From positions 1 through 40,991 of the forward strand of contig JBFMCT010000030.1 in NCBI GenBank assembly GCA_040754375.1: a stretch of 40,991 bases of DNA, read 5' to 3'. The stretch comes from Actinomycetota bacterium (GTDB lineage: Bacteria > Actinomycetota > Acidimicrobiia > Acidimicrobiales > AC-14). Both the position numbers and the translations under genes were made by a program. Below the pieces are notes generated by a model, which did no database searches, was not told where the DNA came from, and saw only the letters and a list, made by a program, of their open reading frames with translations. Within the stretch, counting starts at the first letter, position 1. Each line of letters starts with the position of its first letter. This document shows, in pieces, positions 25,541-34,908 of the stretch.

Positions 25541-25580
25541 GCTCGGCAGTCCGGACGCGTCGCCCCAGGAGGTTCAGCCA

Positions 25581-27542
25581 GTGGCGGAGGACCAGGTCAC
25601 GATCGAAGACCTCTACGTCGAGGACCGGACGTTCCCGCCGCCCGAGCACTTCAAGGGCCAGGCCCTGGTCGTCGACCAATGGATGTACGACGACGCCAAC
25701 CGAGACTATGAGGGCTTTTGGGCCCGCCAGGCGGCTGACCTGCTCGACTGGTACGACGACTGGCACACGATCTTGGACTGGGCCCCGCCCTTCGCCCAGT
25801 GGTTCGTGGGCGGCCGGCTCAACGTGGCCCACAACTGCCTCGACCGCCACGTCGATGCCGGCCGGGGCGACCGCGTGGCCTACCACTGGGAGGGCGAACC
25901 GGGTGACACCCGCACGATCACCTACGCCGAGCTGCGCGACGAGGTGGCCCGCTTCGCCAACGTGCTCAAGGGCCTGGGGGTCAGCCGGGGTGACCGGGTG
26001 GCCATCTACATGCCGATGATCCCCGAGCTGCCGGTGGCCATGCTGGCGTGTGCCCGCATCGGGGCGGCCCACTCGGTGGTGTTCGGGGGGTTCTCGTCCG
26101 AGGCCCTGCGCGACCGCATCAACGACGCCGACGCGGCCGTCGTGGTGACGGCCGACGGCGGGTGGCGGCGAGGCCGGTCCGTCCCCCTCAAGGCCAACGC
26201 CGACGCCGCCCTGGAGGGCACGCCGTCGGTGCGCCACGCGGTGGTCGTGCGCCGCACCGGTGTGGACGTGACCATGGTCGACGGCCGCGATCTCTGGTAC
26301 CACGACCTGATGGCCGGCGCGTCGGCCGACTGCCCCCCCGAAGCGATGGACAGCGAGGACCTTCTGTACCTGCTGTACACCTCGGGGACGACGGCCAAGC
26401 CCAAGGGCATCATGCACACGACGGGCGGGTACCTGACCCAGGTGGCGTTCACGCACCGCTACGTGTTCGACCTCCACGCCGACACTGACGTCTACTGGTG
26501 CGCGGCCGACATCGGATGGGTCACGGGCCACAGCTACATCGTGTACGGCCCCCTGGCCAACGGCGCCACCTCGGTGATGTACGAGGGCACGCCCGACCAC
26601 CCCGGCCGTGACCGCTGGTGGCAGATCGTGGAGCGCTACGGGGTGACCAAGCTGTACACCGCGCCGACGGCCATCCGCACCTTCATGAAGTGGGGTGTCG
26701 AGCACCCTGCCGCCCACGACCTGTCGTCGCTCCAGCTGCTGGGGACGGTGGGCGAGCCCATCAACCCCGAGGCCTGGGTCTGGTACCACGAGAACATCGG
26801 CGGGGGACGGTGCCCGGTCGTGGACACGTGGTGGCAGACCGAGACGGGCGCCATCATGATCGCCCCCCTGCCGGGGGCCACCACCCTCAAGCCGGGCTCG
26901 GCCACCTTTCCCCTGCCCGGCATCGGCGCCGAGGTCGTGGACGAGGCCGGCCAGCCCGTGAAGGTGGGCGGCGGGTACATGACGCTCACCCACCCGTGGC
27001 CCTCGATGCTCCGCGGCATCTACGGAGACCCCGAGCGCTACCGCCAGACCTACTGGTCGCGTTTTGAGGGTCGCTACTTCGCGGGCGACGGGGCCAAGCT
27101 CGACGACGACGGCTACGTGTGGTTCCTGGGCCGGGTCGACGACGTGATGAACGTGTCGGGCCACCGGGTGTCGACCACCGAGGTCGAGTCGGCCCTCGTC
27201 GACCACCCGTCGGTGGCCGAGGCGGCCGTCGTGGGGGCCAAGGACGACACGACCGGCCAGGCCATCGTCGCCTTCGTGACCCTCAGAGGGGGTGAGCTCG
27301 GCGGCACCGAGCACGGAGAGGCCCTGCGGCGCCACGTAGCCGCCAAGATCGGGCCCATCGCCCGGCCCAGGACCGTCATCTTCACCGACGACCTGCCCAA
27401 GACCCGCAGCGGCAAGATCATGCGCCGCCTGCTGCGAGACGTGGCCGACGGGCGCGACCTGGGCGACACGACGACGCTGGCCGACCCGGCGGTGGTCGAG
27501 GAGATCCGCGAGCGCGCCCACGTGGCCCCCGCCGAGGAATGA
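25581..27542 (+). CDS. acs: Acetyl-CoA synthetase (AMP-forming)
   Basis: Acs makes acetyl-CoA from acetate, ATP and CoA through an acetyl-adenylate. The 653 residues (GTG start, AGGAGG eight bases upstream) match the family length. Motifs are [11 protein letters not shown] (AMP-binding P-loop), [65 protein letters not shown] and the C-terminal [13 protein letters not shown]. That last motif contains the lysine whose acetylation switches off Acs in other bacteria. The acetate-pocket Trp (WWQTETG) suggests a small acyl substrate. The next gene overlaps by four bases (ATGA). Confidence 0.95.
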   Translation: MAEDQVTIEDLYVEDRTFPPPEHFKGQALVVDQWMYDDANRDYEGFWARQAADLLDWYDDWHTILDWAPPFAQWFVGGRLNVAHNCLDRHVDAGRGDRVAYHWEGEPGDTRTITYAELRDEVARFANVLKGLGVSRGDRVAIYMPMIPELPVAMLACARIGAAHSVVFGGFSSEALRDRINDADAAVVVTADGGWRRGRSVPLKANADAALEGTPSVRHAVVVRRTGVDVTMVDGRDLWYHDLMAGASADCPPEAMDSEDLLYLLYTSGTTAKPKGIMHTTGGYLTQVAFTHRYVFDLHADTDVYWCAADIGWVTGHSYIVYGPLANGATSVMYEGTPDHPGRDRWWQIVERYGVTKLYTAPTAIRTFMKWGVEHPAAHDLSSLQLLGTVGEPINPEAWVWYHENIGGGRCPVVDTWWQTETGAIMIAPLPGATTLKPGSATFPLPGIGAEVVDEAGQPVKVGGGYMTLTHPWPSMLRGIYGDPERYRQTYWSRFEGRYFAGDGAKLDDDGYVWFLGRVDDVMNVSGHRVSTTEVESALVDHPSVAEAAVVGAKDDTTGQAIVAFVTLRGGELGGTEHGEALRRHVAAKIGPIARPRTVIFTDDLPKTRSGKIMRRLLRDVADGRDLGDTTTLADPAVVEEIRERAHVAPAEE

Positions 27543-28045
27543 GCCCCGAACCGGTGGCCGTCCCCTCGCACTGGCGGTGGCGTGAGGGTGCCCCGAGGCC
27601 GGCCGGGCCAGCCGTCGTGTTCGACATGGACGGCGTGCTCTCGGACGCCACCGGCCGCCAGCACTTCCTCGCCGGCCCGGGCCGCAAGGACTGGAACGCG
27701 TTCTTCGAAGCCTGTGGCGACGACCCGGTCGTCGAGGAGGTCGCCCGGCTGGTCGAGCTCATCGACCCGGCCGTCACCGTCGTGCTCCTGACCGGCCGCC
27801 CGGTGCGCGTGCGCCGCCCGACCCTCGAGTGGCTCGACCGCCACAAGCTCCCCTGGGACCTGCTGGTCATGCGCCCCTACGGCGACTACGGGGCGTCCCT
27901 CGAGTTCAAGCGGCGAACCGTGACCGACCTGCGCGAGCTGGGGTTCGACCCCCGCCTGGCCATCGAGGACGACGCCCGCAACCAGGCCATGTTCCGCGAC
28001 GAGGGCGTCCCCTGCATCTACCTCCACTCCGGCTACTACCCATAG
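27539..28045 (+). CDS. HAD-superfamily phosphatase, polynucleotide-kinase-phosphatase-like
   Basis: The 168-residue protein has HAD motif I ([11 protein letters not shown], both Asp present), motif II (VVLLTGRP), a conserved Lys (EFKRRTV) and an acidic motif IV (LAIEDDARN). There is almost no cap domain. The arrangement LLTGRPxxxRxxTxxWL followed by FKxxxxxxL resembles phosphatase domains of T4 Pnkp-type proteins that act on nucleotide 3' or 5' phosphates. The substrate is not certain. Its ATG overlaps the acs stop, so it is translated with acs, though the metabolic link is not obvious. Confidence 0.75.
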   Translation: MSPEPVAVPSHWRWREGAPRPAGPAVVFDMDGVLSDATGRQHFLAGPGRKDWNAFFEACGDDPVVEEVARLVELIDPAVTVVLLTGRPVRVRRPTLEWLDRHKLPWDLLVMRPYGDYGASLEFKRRTVTDLRELGFDPRLAIEDDARNQAMFRDEGVPCIYLHSGYYP

Positions 28046-28060
28046 CCCGAGGTCCGAGGT

Positions 28061-28076
28061 CCGTGGCCCGCCACGG
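28061..28076. terminator. Hairpin between convergent genes
   Basis: CCGTGG and CCACGG form a perfect 6-bp stem with a CCCG loop, midway between the stops of the HAD gene (28045) and the methyltransferase gene (28104). Position suggests a bidirectional terminator, but there is no U-run. Confidence 0.4.
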
Positions 28077-28103
28077 TCTGCCGGGAGCCGTCCGGTCCGG
28101 GGC

Positions 28104-28961
28104 TCACCGGCGGGTGCGGGCGGGGGTGGCGGTGGCGATGTGGACGGGGTTGTGGAGCCACGGGTCGTCGCCCGTCGCCCGCTCGCCGAGCATGCCGTCG
28201 AGCACCCGGGTCACCTCGGAGCGCTGTCGGGCGGTGAGGCGGTTGACGAGGTCGGTCCCGATGGGGTTGCTGTTGGCGACGACCTCCACCAGCTCGGCCC
28301 CGGGCACCGGGGGCGAGAGGGGGACCGCGTGGTCCACGGTCTCGATCCTGATCTCGTCGAGCCCGGCGTCGGCCATGTGGCGGTGCAGAGCCTCCCGGTC
28401 GGCCAGGCGGAAGGGGGGCAGCAGGCTGTCGGCCGGCAGCGCCTCGAACGACGGGAGGACGCTGCGCACCGCGGCCACGAAGAACGAGATGAACTCGACC
28501 TGGTGGGGGAGGGCACCGAACACGACGAGCATCACCGTCCCGTCCGGCCTGGTCACCCTGGCCATCTCGCCGATCCCTCGGGCCAGGTCGGGGAACAGCA
28601 TGACGCCGAACTGCGAGGCGGTCACGTCGAACGTCGCATCACCCAGGTCAAGGTCCTGGCCGTCCATCACCAAGGGAGTTAGGCAGGCCAGCCCCTCGGA
28701 CTCGGCGCGACGGACCAGCAAGCGCACCATCTCGGGGGAGAGGTCGACAGCCGTGACATCGGCCCCGGCCCGGGCCGCGGGGAGGGCGAGCGCCCCCGTT
28801 CCCGCGGCCACGTCCAGCAGCCGGGTGCCGGGCCCGACCGGGACGCGGCTCAGGGCCAGCCTCCCGAGCTCGACGTTGCGGTCGGTCACATGGGTGTCGA
28901 ACCCGGTCGCGATGCGGTCCCAGGCTGTGCGGGTCTGTTCGGTGAGCGTCGTAGCAGGCAT
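28104..28961 (-). CDS. Class I SAM-dependent methyltransferase (UbiE/Methyltransf_11-like)
   Basis: The 285-residue protein has the class I Rossmann methyltransferase signatures. Motif I is LLDVAAGTGALALPAA, motif post-I is VTAVDLSPEMV, and a central FDVTASQFGVMLFPDLA is typical of Methyltransf_11. The start is an ATG at 28961, preceded by GGAGTG. The C-terminal third (PFRLADREALHRHMADAGL) is the substrate-specific part and gives no clear target, so a small-molecule methyltransferase is all that can be said. It lies downstream of the TPR-LuxR gene on the same strand, and a perfect inverted repeat covers its promoter region (28982-29011). Confidence 0.82.
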   Translation of the reverse strand: MPATTLTEQTRTAWDRIATGFDTHVTDRNVELGRLALSRVPVGPGTRLLDVAAGTGALALPAARAGADVTAVDLSPEMVRLLVRRAESEGLACLTPLVMDGQDLDLGDATFDVTASQFGVMLFPDLARGIGEMARVTRPDGTVMLVVFGALPHQVEFISFFVAAVRSVLPSFEALPADSLLPPFRLADREALHRHMADAGLDEIRIETVDHAVPLSPPVPGAELVEVVANSNPIGTDLVNRLTARQRSEVTRVLDGMLGERATGDDPWLHNPVHIATATPARTRR

Positions 28962-28981
28962 GTACCGGCACTCCTTCGGTT

Positions 28982-29011
28982 GGTTCCCTTACCCCTGGAC
29001 CGTAGGGAACC
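28982..29011. promoter_or_regulatory. Operator-like inverted repeat in front of the methyltransferase gene
   Basis: GGTTCCCT, 14 bases, then AGGGAACC form a perfect 8-bp inverted repeat 20 bases upstream of the methyltransferase start. On the minus strand a TACGGT hexamer (28999-29004) that could be a -10 box lies in the repeat's spacer and inner arm. Overlap of a palindrome with the promoter suggests a regulator site; the adjacent LuxR-type gene is one candidate. Confidence 0.45.
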
Positions 29012-29095
29012 GCCCACCGGGGCCGCATCGGTGGTGACACCCATTCACCGGCCCAGCCGCCAATGGGTGGTCTCACCCAACCCGGGGCCGGAGGC

Positions 29096-30733
29096 CTACA
29101 CGACGCCGTGCTCGTAGGCCCAGGCGGCCGCCGCGGTGCGCGACGACAGGCCCAGCTTGGTAAGGATGTTGCTGACGTGGCGGTCGACGGTTCGGTCACT
29201 CACGAACAGCTGGGCGGCGATCGCCTTGTTGCTCGTCCCCGCGCACAGGAGGCGCAGCACCTCGGTCTCCCGTGACGTCAGCGGATGGTCGGGCGCCCGG
29301 CTTGCTGGTGGCGGCCCACCCCCACTCGCGAGCTCGTCGAGCGCGGGTCGCGCGCCTAGTCCCTCGTAGACGCGGCGGGCCGCTTCCCGCTCGACCGCGG
29401 CCGTGTCCCCGTCGCCCAGGGCCTGGTAGGCGCGCGCCGTGAGCGCCCGCGCCCGAGCCGCCTCGAACGGGGCGTCGAGGTGCTGCCACGCCCCGCTGGC
29501 GGCGCGCAGGTGCTCGAGCGCGACCTCGGTCTCGCCCGTGGCCAAGCGGACCGAGCCCAGGGCGAAGGCGGCGCGGGCACGTAGGAGGGGCGCGCCGAGC
29601 TGGCCGGCAACCCGGTCGAGCTCCTCGGCTGCCTGCCCGGCGCCGGTCACGTCGCCGCTGGCGAGGAAGGCATCGACGGCCGCAGGGAGTAGGCGGGCGC
29701 GGTCGGCAGGGGTCGTGGCTTCGGCCAGAGCCCGGCGCACAGCCGCGCCCGCGGCTGCCGGGTTGCCTTCGGCCAGGCGCAGCTGGGCCAGCCCGGGCTG
29801 AGGGTCGTGGCCCCAGCCGCTCGCCTCCAGGTAGCCCCGTTCGGCGGCCCCCAGCTCACCGCGCAGGCGGTGGAGCTCGGCCCGCTGGTACCAGGCGGCC
29901 CCGAGGGCGGGGCGAGGCTGGGGACGGGAGAGCTGGTCGCGGGCCGCCTCGGCGTCGTCGATGGCGTCGTGCCAGCGGCCTTGGAGGAGCATCACCTGCG
30001 ACCGGTGCACCAGGCATGCGCCTCGGTAGGCGACCAGTCCCGGCTGGGCTGCGCACCAGCGCGACAGGGCCATCGTCCACTCCCGGGCTCGCCCGTGGTC
30101 GAAGCTCCGGTTGCAGGCCTCGATCACCGCGCAGTAGACGAGTCCCGCGACCAGGGGCGAGACCTCGCCGGCGGTGACTGCCACCATGGCCTCGTCGAGG
30201 AGGGCCAGGCCCGCCGGACCATCGCCCTCGGCGATCCGCGCCTGGCCCATGCCGACCCGTCCCAGCGTGGTCAGGTCGGTGTCGCCGTGGCGCCCTCCTA
30301 TGCCGGCAACCCGCTCGAAGGTCTCGCGTGCCTCGGCCGCGTGGCCGGCGTCGAGCTCGCGCAGGCCCACAGGAACGAGCACGTAGCCGTTCTCGACGCA
30401 GTCCGAGCCGCATTCGTCGAGGACGCGCTGGGCGCGGGCGATCCAACCTCCGGCCTGGGCCAGCTCGCCCCGGGAGGCGAGGCTGAACCCGATCCAGAAT
30501 GCCTGGCGGGCGGCTCGGGGGAGGTCACCCCGTGCGAGGGCCTCGTGGTGCGCAGCGGTCAGGAAGCGGTCGCTGTCGGCCTCGGCCCCTGCGAGATAGG
30601 CGGCCGTGGCCAGCCGCTCGAGGTCGTCGAGGTCGAGGGGGGACTCGCGGTGCGCCTCGGCCAGGAGGTCCGCCGCCTCGGGCCATCGCCGTTGCTCGAA
30701 GGCCTGGCGCCCCGTGAGTACGTTCGCCCGCAC
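29096..30733 (-). CDS. TPR-containing LuxR-family transcriptional regulator
   Basis: The 545 residues (GTG start) are TPR-like helical repeats for about the first 450. Examples are QAFEQRRWPEAADLLAEAH and LGSVRLATGETEVALEHLR. A C-terminal LuxR helix-turn-helix follows: HPLTSRETEVLRLLCAGTSNK, AIAAQLFVSDRTVDRHVSN and ILTKLGLSSRTAAAAWA. No Walker motifs are present, so it resembles LAL regulators that have lost the ATPase domain. The ligand and targets are unknown. It is followed by the methyltransferase gene, whose upstream palindrome might be its site. A TAGACT hexamer 36 bases before the GTG is a possible -10 box. Confidence 0.85.
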   Translation of the reverse strand: MRANVLTGRQAFEQRRWPEAADLLAEAHRESPLDLDDLERLATAAYLAGAEADSDRFLTAAHHEALARGDLPRAARQAFWIGFSLASRGELAQAGGWIARAQRVLDECGSDCVENGYVLVPVGLRELDAGHAAEARETFERVAGIGGRHGDTDLTTLGRVGMGQARIAEGDGPAGLALLDEAMVAVTAGEVSPLVAGLVYCAVIEACNRSFDHGRAREWTMALSRWCAAQPGLVAYRGACLVHRSQVMLLQGRWHDAIDDAEAARDQLSRPQPRPALGAAWYQRAELHRLRGELGAAERGYLEASGWGHDPQPGLAQLRLAEGNPAAAGAAVRRALAEATTPADRARLLPAAVDAFLASGDVTGAGQAAEELDRVAGQLGAPLLRARAAFALGSVRLATGETEVALEHLRAASGAWQHLDAPFEAARARALTARAYQALGDGDTAAVEREAARRVYEGLGARPALDELASGGGPPPASRAPDHPLTSRETEVLRLLCAGTSNKAIAAQLFVSDRTVDRHVSNILTKLGLSSRTAAAAWAYEHGVV

Positions 30734-30784
30734 GCGTCTGCTTTCGTCGCTTCCGCTGGCTTCGGCCTGAGTCTAGGTCCGTGC

Positions 30785-30814
30785 CCCGGCCCAACCCGGC
30801 CCAACCCGGCCCAA
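30785..30814. repeat. Three perfect 10-bp tandem repeats
   Basis: CCCGGCCCAA occurs three times in a row. It lies in the 126-base spacer between the MFS fusion gene (stop at 30860) and the TPR-LuxR gene (start at 30733), both on the minus strand. Confidence 0.85.
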
Positions 30815-30823
30815 CCTGGGCCG
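30807..30823. terminator. Perfect hairpin at the end of the 10-bp repeats
   Basis: CGGCCCA and TGGGCCG form a 7-bp stem with an ACC loop. It lies downstream of the MFS fusion gene on the minus strand and could terminate that transcript. With the repeat it could also be a regulator site. Confidence 0.35.
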
Positions 30824-30859
30824 AAGGGCCGTGGACCAGCGCCGCCTGCCAGATCATGT

Positions 30860-32566
30860 TCACAGCAGGTCCGCAGCCGGGGCGGAGCGGCGGCGGAGGA
30901 AGTCGGCCACCTGGTCGGCCAGCCACTCGGGCGCATCGCGGCCGGGGAGGTGGTCGAGGACGAGGACGGGCTTGTCGTCGAGGTCGGGGACATCGGCGGC
31001 GCTCGCGGCCAGAACCACGGCGTTCACCCTGTCGGGGTGGTCGGCGGCAAAGCGGGCGACGAGCTCGCCGCCGGTGCCGGTGCCCACCAGTGTCACCGAG
31101 GGCAGGACCAGCCCCCGGAGGAGCTCGAGCAGGTCCTCCACGTGCTCTTCCACCCCAGCCGCCTCGCTCCGCATCTGGGGGGCGATGGCCCGCACTCCGT
31201 CGGCCGCTAAGGGCGACAGCGCGCTGTGCCAGGCGTCCTGTGGACCAGCGAGATCGTGGACGAGGACGACCGGCTCGCCCGTGCCCTGCTCCTGATAGGC
31301 CAGCGTCCGGTCCCCGGCGGTCACGGTGCCGTCCACAATCTCGTACAGCTCGTCGCCCGCGCCGTCGGCCATTGTGGCGATGGTCATCGAGCTCCCGACG
31401 GGCACGGGCACGTAGCTGGCCCGCTCCGCTTCAGCGGCGGGTGCCCGCCGGGTGATGCGGTAGAGGGCGTACACAGCCACCACCGAGTAGGCGGAGGCCA
31501 GGACGGCGAACATGGCCACCGGCCCCGACACCTCGATGGTGGCCGCGACGACCAGCGGGCCGGCGATTGCGCCCATCCCGTTCATCAGCACCATGCGGGC
31601 GCCTGCGGCCACCCGGGTGCCGTCGGCCAGGTAGTCGTTCAGGTGGGCGTTGGCCAGGGAATAGAGCGGGAAGGCCATGCCCCCGGCCACGGCCATGAGC
31701 ATGACAAGAGGCACGAGCCGGTCGGGGCCGGCGAAGGCGGCGGCCACCGCCGCGACGGTCCCGGTCGCACCGGCGGCGACGATCACGAGGCGGCGGTCGG
31801 TGCGGTCTGACCAGCGCCCCAGAGGGAACTGGAGAAGCAGGGCGCCGGCCAGGGCCGCGAAGATCAGGGCCGACGTGGCTCCCTGGCGCAGGCCGGCCTC
31901 GGCCGCGAAGATGACCCCGCCGCTGACCACGGCCGCACCGAGGAACCCCGACAGCGCGGCCCCGACCCCGGCCAGGGGGGCCGCTCTCATGAGGTCCCGC
32001 AGCGACAGGGGATGGGGGTCGGGCACGTCGGGGGCGTGCACGTTGGCCAGCGCCACCGGGACGACGGCCAACGAGACCAGTACCGACGCCAGCACGAAGG
32101 CCGCGAACCCGCCGGCGTCGGCCACCGAGAACAGGAGCTGGCCGGCGGCCATGCCACCCGTCACCACCACCATGTACCCGGCCAGCATCCCCCCCCTGGT
32201 GGAATTGGTGGCCACGCCGTTGAGCCACGTCTCGGTGACGACGTAGAGGCCCGAGAGGCACACGCCCGAGACCACCCGCAACACGAGCCAAGGAAGCGGG
32301 TCAGCTCTGACGACGTGGACGAGCACGGCGGCCGAAGCCAGCGAGGCCAGGCCCGCGAAGACACGGACGTGGCCCACCCGGCGGATCGTCGGGGCTGCGG
32401 CCAGCGAACCCACCAGGAACCCGGCGTAATAGCCCGACAGCACCAACCCGGTGGCCGTGGGCCGGAAGCCCTCGATGCCGGCCCGGATCCCCAGGAGGGT
32501 CGACGTGAGCCCATGCCCGGCCATGAGCAGGCCCATGGCCGCGAACAGCGGGAGGGCGTCGACCAT
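30860..32566 (-). CDS. MFS transporter fused to a degenerate alpha/beta-hydrolase domain
   Basis: Residues 1 to about 390 (from ATG 32566, 568 residues in all) form a 12-helix MFS transporter similar to the YcaD type. It has GYYAGFLVGSLAAAP, RVVSGVCLSGLYVVTETWLNG and the loop motif GRWSDRTDRR. The C-terminal 145 or so residues look like a short alpha/beta-hydrolase core: LAYQEQGTGEPVVLVHDLAG, TLVGTGTGGELVARFAADHPDRV and a final helix. The nucleophile elbow, normally G-x-S-x-G, reads GTGTGG with Thr, and the cap region is missing, so it may be a sensing or structural domain. A TTG at 32644 would extend the N-terminus by 26 residues. No substrate can be named. Confidence 0.78.
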   Translation of the reverse strand: MVDALPLFAAMGLLMAGHGLTSTLLGIRAGIEGFRPTATGLVLSGYYAGFLVGSLAAAPTIRRVGHVRVFAGLASLASAAVLVHVVRADPLPWLVLRVVSGVCLSGLYVVTETWLNGVATNSTRGGMLAGYMVVVTGGMAAGQLLFSVADAGGFAAFVLASVLVSLAVVPVALANVHAPDVPDPHPLSLRDLMRAAPLAGVGAALSGFLGAAVVSGGVIFAAEAGLRQGATSALIFAALAGALLLQFPLGRWSDRTDRRLVIVAAGATGTVAAVAAAFAGPDRLVPLVMLMAVAGGMAFPLYSLANAHLNDYLADGTRVAAGARMVLMNGMGAIAGPLVVAATIEVSGPVAMFAVLASAYSVVAVYALYRITRRAPAAEAERASYVPVPVGSSMTIATMADGAGDELYEIVDGTVTAGDRTLAYQEQGTGEPVVLVHDLAGPQDAWHSALSPLAADGVRAIAPQMRSEAAGVEEHVEDLLELLRGLVLPSVTLVGTGTGGELVARFAADHPDRVNAVVLAASAADVPDLDDKPVLVLDHLPGRDAPEWLADQVADFLRRRSAPAADLL

Positions 32567-32795
32567 CGACCGCCGGAACCCGGGATGGACGCCCTCGGTC
32601 CAGGTCAAGGTGGCGACGAGATCACCCCCGCGGGGGCCCGGCAAGACCGCTCCAGGGGACGGCCGGGCGTCGTCGAAGTGGTGTCATGGCTGGTCGGCGG
32701 GTGCGTGGGGCGACGTGTTGGCGCCCGGCCCCGGCGACCCACCCTAACGTCGGGCCCTGCCGGGGTCGGCGCCGGCCCGGTGCGCCCCCCGGTCT

Positions 32796-32823
32796 GGAAC
32801 GAAACCGGGCGTCCGAAGCGTTT
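32796..32823 (+). promoter_or_regulatory. Possible ECF-type promoter of htpX
   Basis: GGAAC (32796-32800) and CGTTT (32819-32823) lie 18 bases apart just before htpX, resembling GGAAC/CGTT promoters read by ECF sigma factors. Short motifs like these occur by chance, so support is weak. A TTTAAC at 32821-32826 is an alternative -10 box. Confidence 0.3.
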
Positions 32824-32828
32824 AACTG

Positions 32829-33689
32829 ATGGCTATGAGCAAGAACACGTTCAAGACCTACACGCTGCTCGCCTTCCTCGGGGGCCTGCTCGTTCTCGGG
32901 GGCTCGTTCTTCGGGCGGGGCGGGATGTTCATCGGGCTGCTGCTGGGCTTGGCCTTCGTCGGCGCCTCTTATTGGTTCTCCGACAAGATCGCCATCAAGT
33001 CGGCCCGGGCCGTACCGGTCACCGAGCAGCAGATGCCGGAGTACTACCGGATCATGCGGGAGCTGACGGCGGCCGCCGGCATGCCCATGCCCAAGCTGTA
33101 CGTGACCCCTGACCGCCAGCCCAACGCCTTCGCCACCGGCCGCAACCCCGACAACGCAGCCGTGGCCGTCACCCAGGGCATCCTCGAGATCTTGGACTGG
33201 AACGAGTTGCGGGGAGTGCTGGCCCACGAGATCAGCCACATCGGCAACCGCGACATCCTCATCGGTTCGGTGGCCGCGGCCGTGGCCATGGGCATCACCT
33301 TCGTGGCCCGTATGGCCATGTGGGGCGCCATGCTGGGCGGCGGCCGGGGTGACGACCGCAACGCCAACCCCATAGCCCTGCTGGCCATGGCCCTGCTGGC
33401 CCCCATGGCGGCCGCCGTCTTGCAGATGGCCCTCAGCCGCAGTCGGGAGTACGAGGCCGACCGCACCGGGGCCCGGCTCCTGGGTGACGGGGAGTCCCTG
33501 GCCCGGGCCCTGTCGAAGCTCGAGCAGGGCGCCCGGGCCGTTCCGATGGATGTCGACCCCGTCCAGGCCGGCAAGTACATCGTGAACCCGCTGACTGGCC
33601 GCCGGGTCCAGTTTGCCAACTGGTTCGCCAGCCACCCGCCCGTCGAGGACCGGGTCGCCCGCCTGCGGGCCGGCGAGTGGAGGCGATAG
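32829..33689 (+). CDS. htpX: Membrane zinc metalloprotease HtpX
   Basis: HtpX degrades damaged membrane proteins. The 286-residue protein has two N-terminal transmembrane segments, [18 protein letters not shown], the zinc site [13 protein letters not shown] (HExxH), further membrane segments and the third-ligand motif [13 protein letters not shown]. These are all features of M48B HtpX. The C-terminus [14 protein letters not shown] is also typical. An ATG six bases downstream (MSKNTF) is an alternative start. It is the first of two plus-strand protease-family genes, with the LytM gene 49 bases later. Confidence 0.95.
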   Translation: MAMSKNTFKTYTLLAFLGGLLVLGGSFFGRGGMFIGLLLGLAFVGASYWFSDKIAIKSARAVPVTEQQMPEYYRIMRELTAAAGMPMPKLYVTPDRQPNAFATGRNPDNAAVAVTQGILEILDWNELRGVLAHEISHIGNRDILIGSVAAAVAMGITFVARMAMWGAMLGGGRGDDRNANPIALLAMALLAPMAAAVLQMALSRSREYEADRTGARLLGDGESLARALSKLEQGARAVPMDVDPVQAGKYIVNPLTGRRVQFANWFASHPPVEDRVARLRAGEWRR

Positions 33690-33738
33690 AGCGCCGCCAG
33701 GCAGGAATCGGGGTGGCGATGTCGAACAGAATGGGGAC

Positions 33739-34908
33739 GTGCCGAGACGAGCCCGCTCAATGCTCGCCCTCGTCCCCACCCTGGCGGGACTGATCACGGG
33801 AGGGGCGCTGACGGCGCGCGCCGACGTGGGGCCGCCCGCACCGATCGCGGCCCAGCAGTCACCCCCCACCACGGCCGGCCTGCTTGACGACTTGTTGGGC
33901 AGGCTGCTGCCGACCACGACGACCGTGCCCGCACCTCCGTCGACCGAGGCGCCTCCGCCCCCGCCGGAGGACCACGCGCCGTCGCCTCCCACGGCCGGTG
34001 AGCCGTCGTCGGGCAGTGGCACCACGGCGCGCACCGTGCCAGCCGACGCCCAGCGGGTCGTCAATTCGGTGGTCCGCACCGGAAGCAACAACAGCCTCGC
34101 CCTCCTCGAGGCACTGCGGCCCTTGACAGACCAGGGTCTCACCGACGAGGAAGCGGCAATCGTTGGCATGGGCCAGTTCCCGATCGCGGGCGAGGTCTAC
34201 TGGACCGACGACTGGTTGATGCCCCGGTTCACCCCCCAGTTCCACCTCCACATGGGGACCGACCTGTTCGCGGCCCGGGGTACACCCGTGAGGGCGCCGG
34301 TGGCCGGCCGGGTCGAGTTCGCCTCCGAGGGAGCCGGGGGGCTCGCCGCCTACGTCACCACGTCCGACGGCACCTACTACTACCTGGCCCACCTCGACCG
34401 GTTCCCCAAGGACGTGCGGTCGGGCCAGCACGTCGAACAGGGCCAGGTCGTCGGGTTCGTCGGCTCGACGGGTAACGCGGACGACAGTGCTCCCCACGTC
34501 CACATCCAGATCCATCCTCGGGGCGGGGCGGCCGTCAACCCCAAGCCGATCGTCGACCGGTGGCTGGCCGAGGCCATCGCCGGCGCCCCCGCCGTGCTGG
34601 CCTCCTACCGGGTCGGTCTCCCCCGGCCGTTGACGGCCGCGGGCGTGCTCCGGCGTATGGGCTCGGGATCGCTCGGCGGCCCCACCTCCAGCGACGGCCC
34701 CCAGCTGTGGGCCCGCAGCGTACGCCGGGAGAACGGCTCGGTGCGCCTGACCGCCGCGGCCGCCACGCAGTCCTCCCCCCCGATGGCCACGGCCGAGGAC
34801 ATGCGGGCCATCGACCTGGTCCGGGCCCGGCAGGTGACCCACGAGCTGCTCTCGCCCATCACCCCCCGGGTGCTGGCCGCTCCGACGAGGCCCCTGATCA
34901 GTCCCTGA
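33739..34908 (+). CDS. Secreted M23 (LytM/peptidase) family protein
   Basis: The GTG at 33739, with GGGGA upstream, gives 389 residues. An Arg-rich start and the hydrophobic LALVPTLAGLITGG segment ending in TARA form a signal peptide. A Pro-rich, low-complexity linker follows (about residues 50-95, such as PPPPPEDHAPSPP). The LytM domain has all expected zinc and catalytic residues: HMGTD, YYLAHLDRF and APHVHIQIHP. The protein should therefore cleave peptidoglycan cross-links, or activate such enzymes. The last 100 residues form an unassigned tail. Its stop overlaps the convergent yajQ by 11 bases. Confidence 0.87.
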   Translation: MPRRARSMLALVPTLAGLITGGALTARADVGPPAPIAAQQSPPTTAGLLDDLLGRLLPTTTTVPAPPSTEAPPPPPEDHAPSPPTAGEPSSGSGTTARTVPADAQRVVNSVVRTGSNNSLALLEALRPLTDQGLTDEEAAIVGMGQFPIAGEVYWTDDWLMPRFTPQFHLHMGTDLFAARGTPVRAPVAGRVEFASEGAGGLAAYVTTSDGTYYYLAHLDRFPKDVRSGQHVEQGQVVGFVGSTGNADDSAPHVHIQIHPRGGAAVNPKPIVDRWLAEAIAGAPAVLASYRVGLPRPLTAAGVLRRMGSGSLGGPTSSDGPQLWARSVRRENGSVRLTAAAATQSSPPMATAEDMRAIDLVRARQVTHELLSPITPRVLAAPTRPLISP

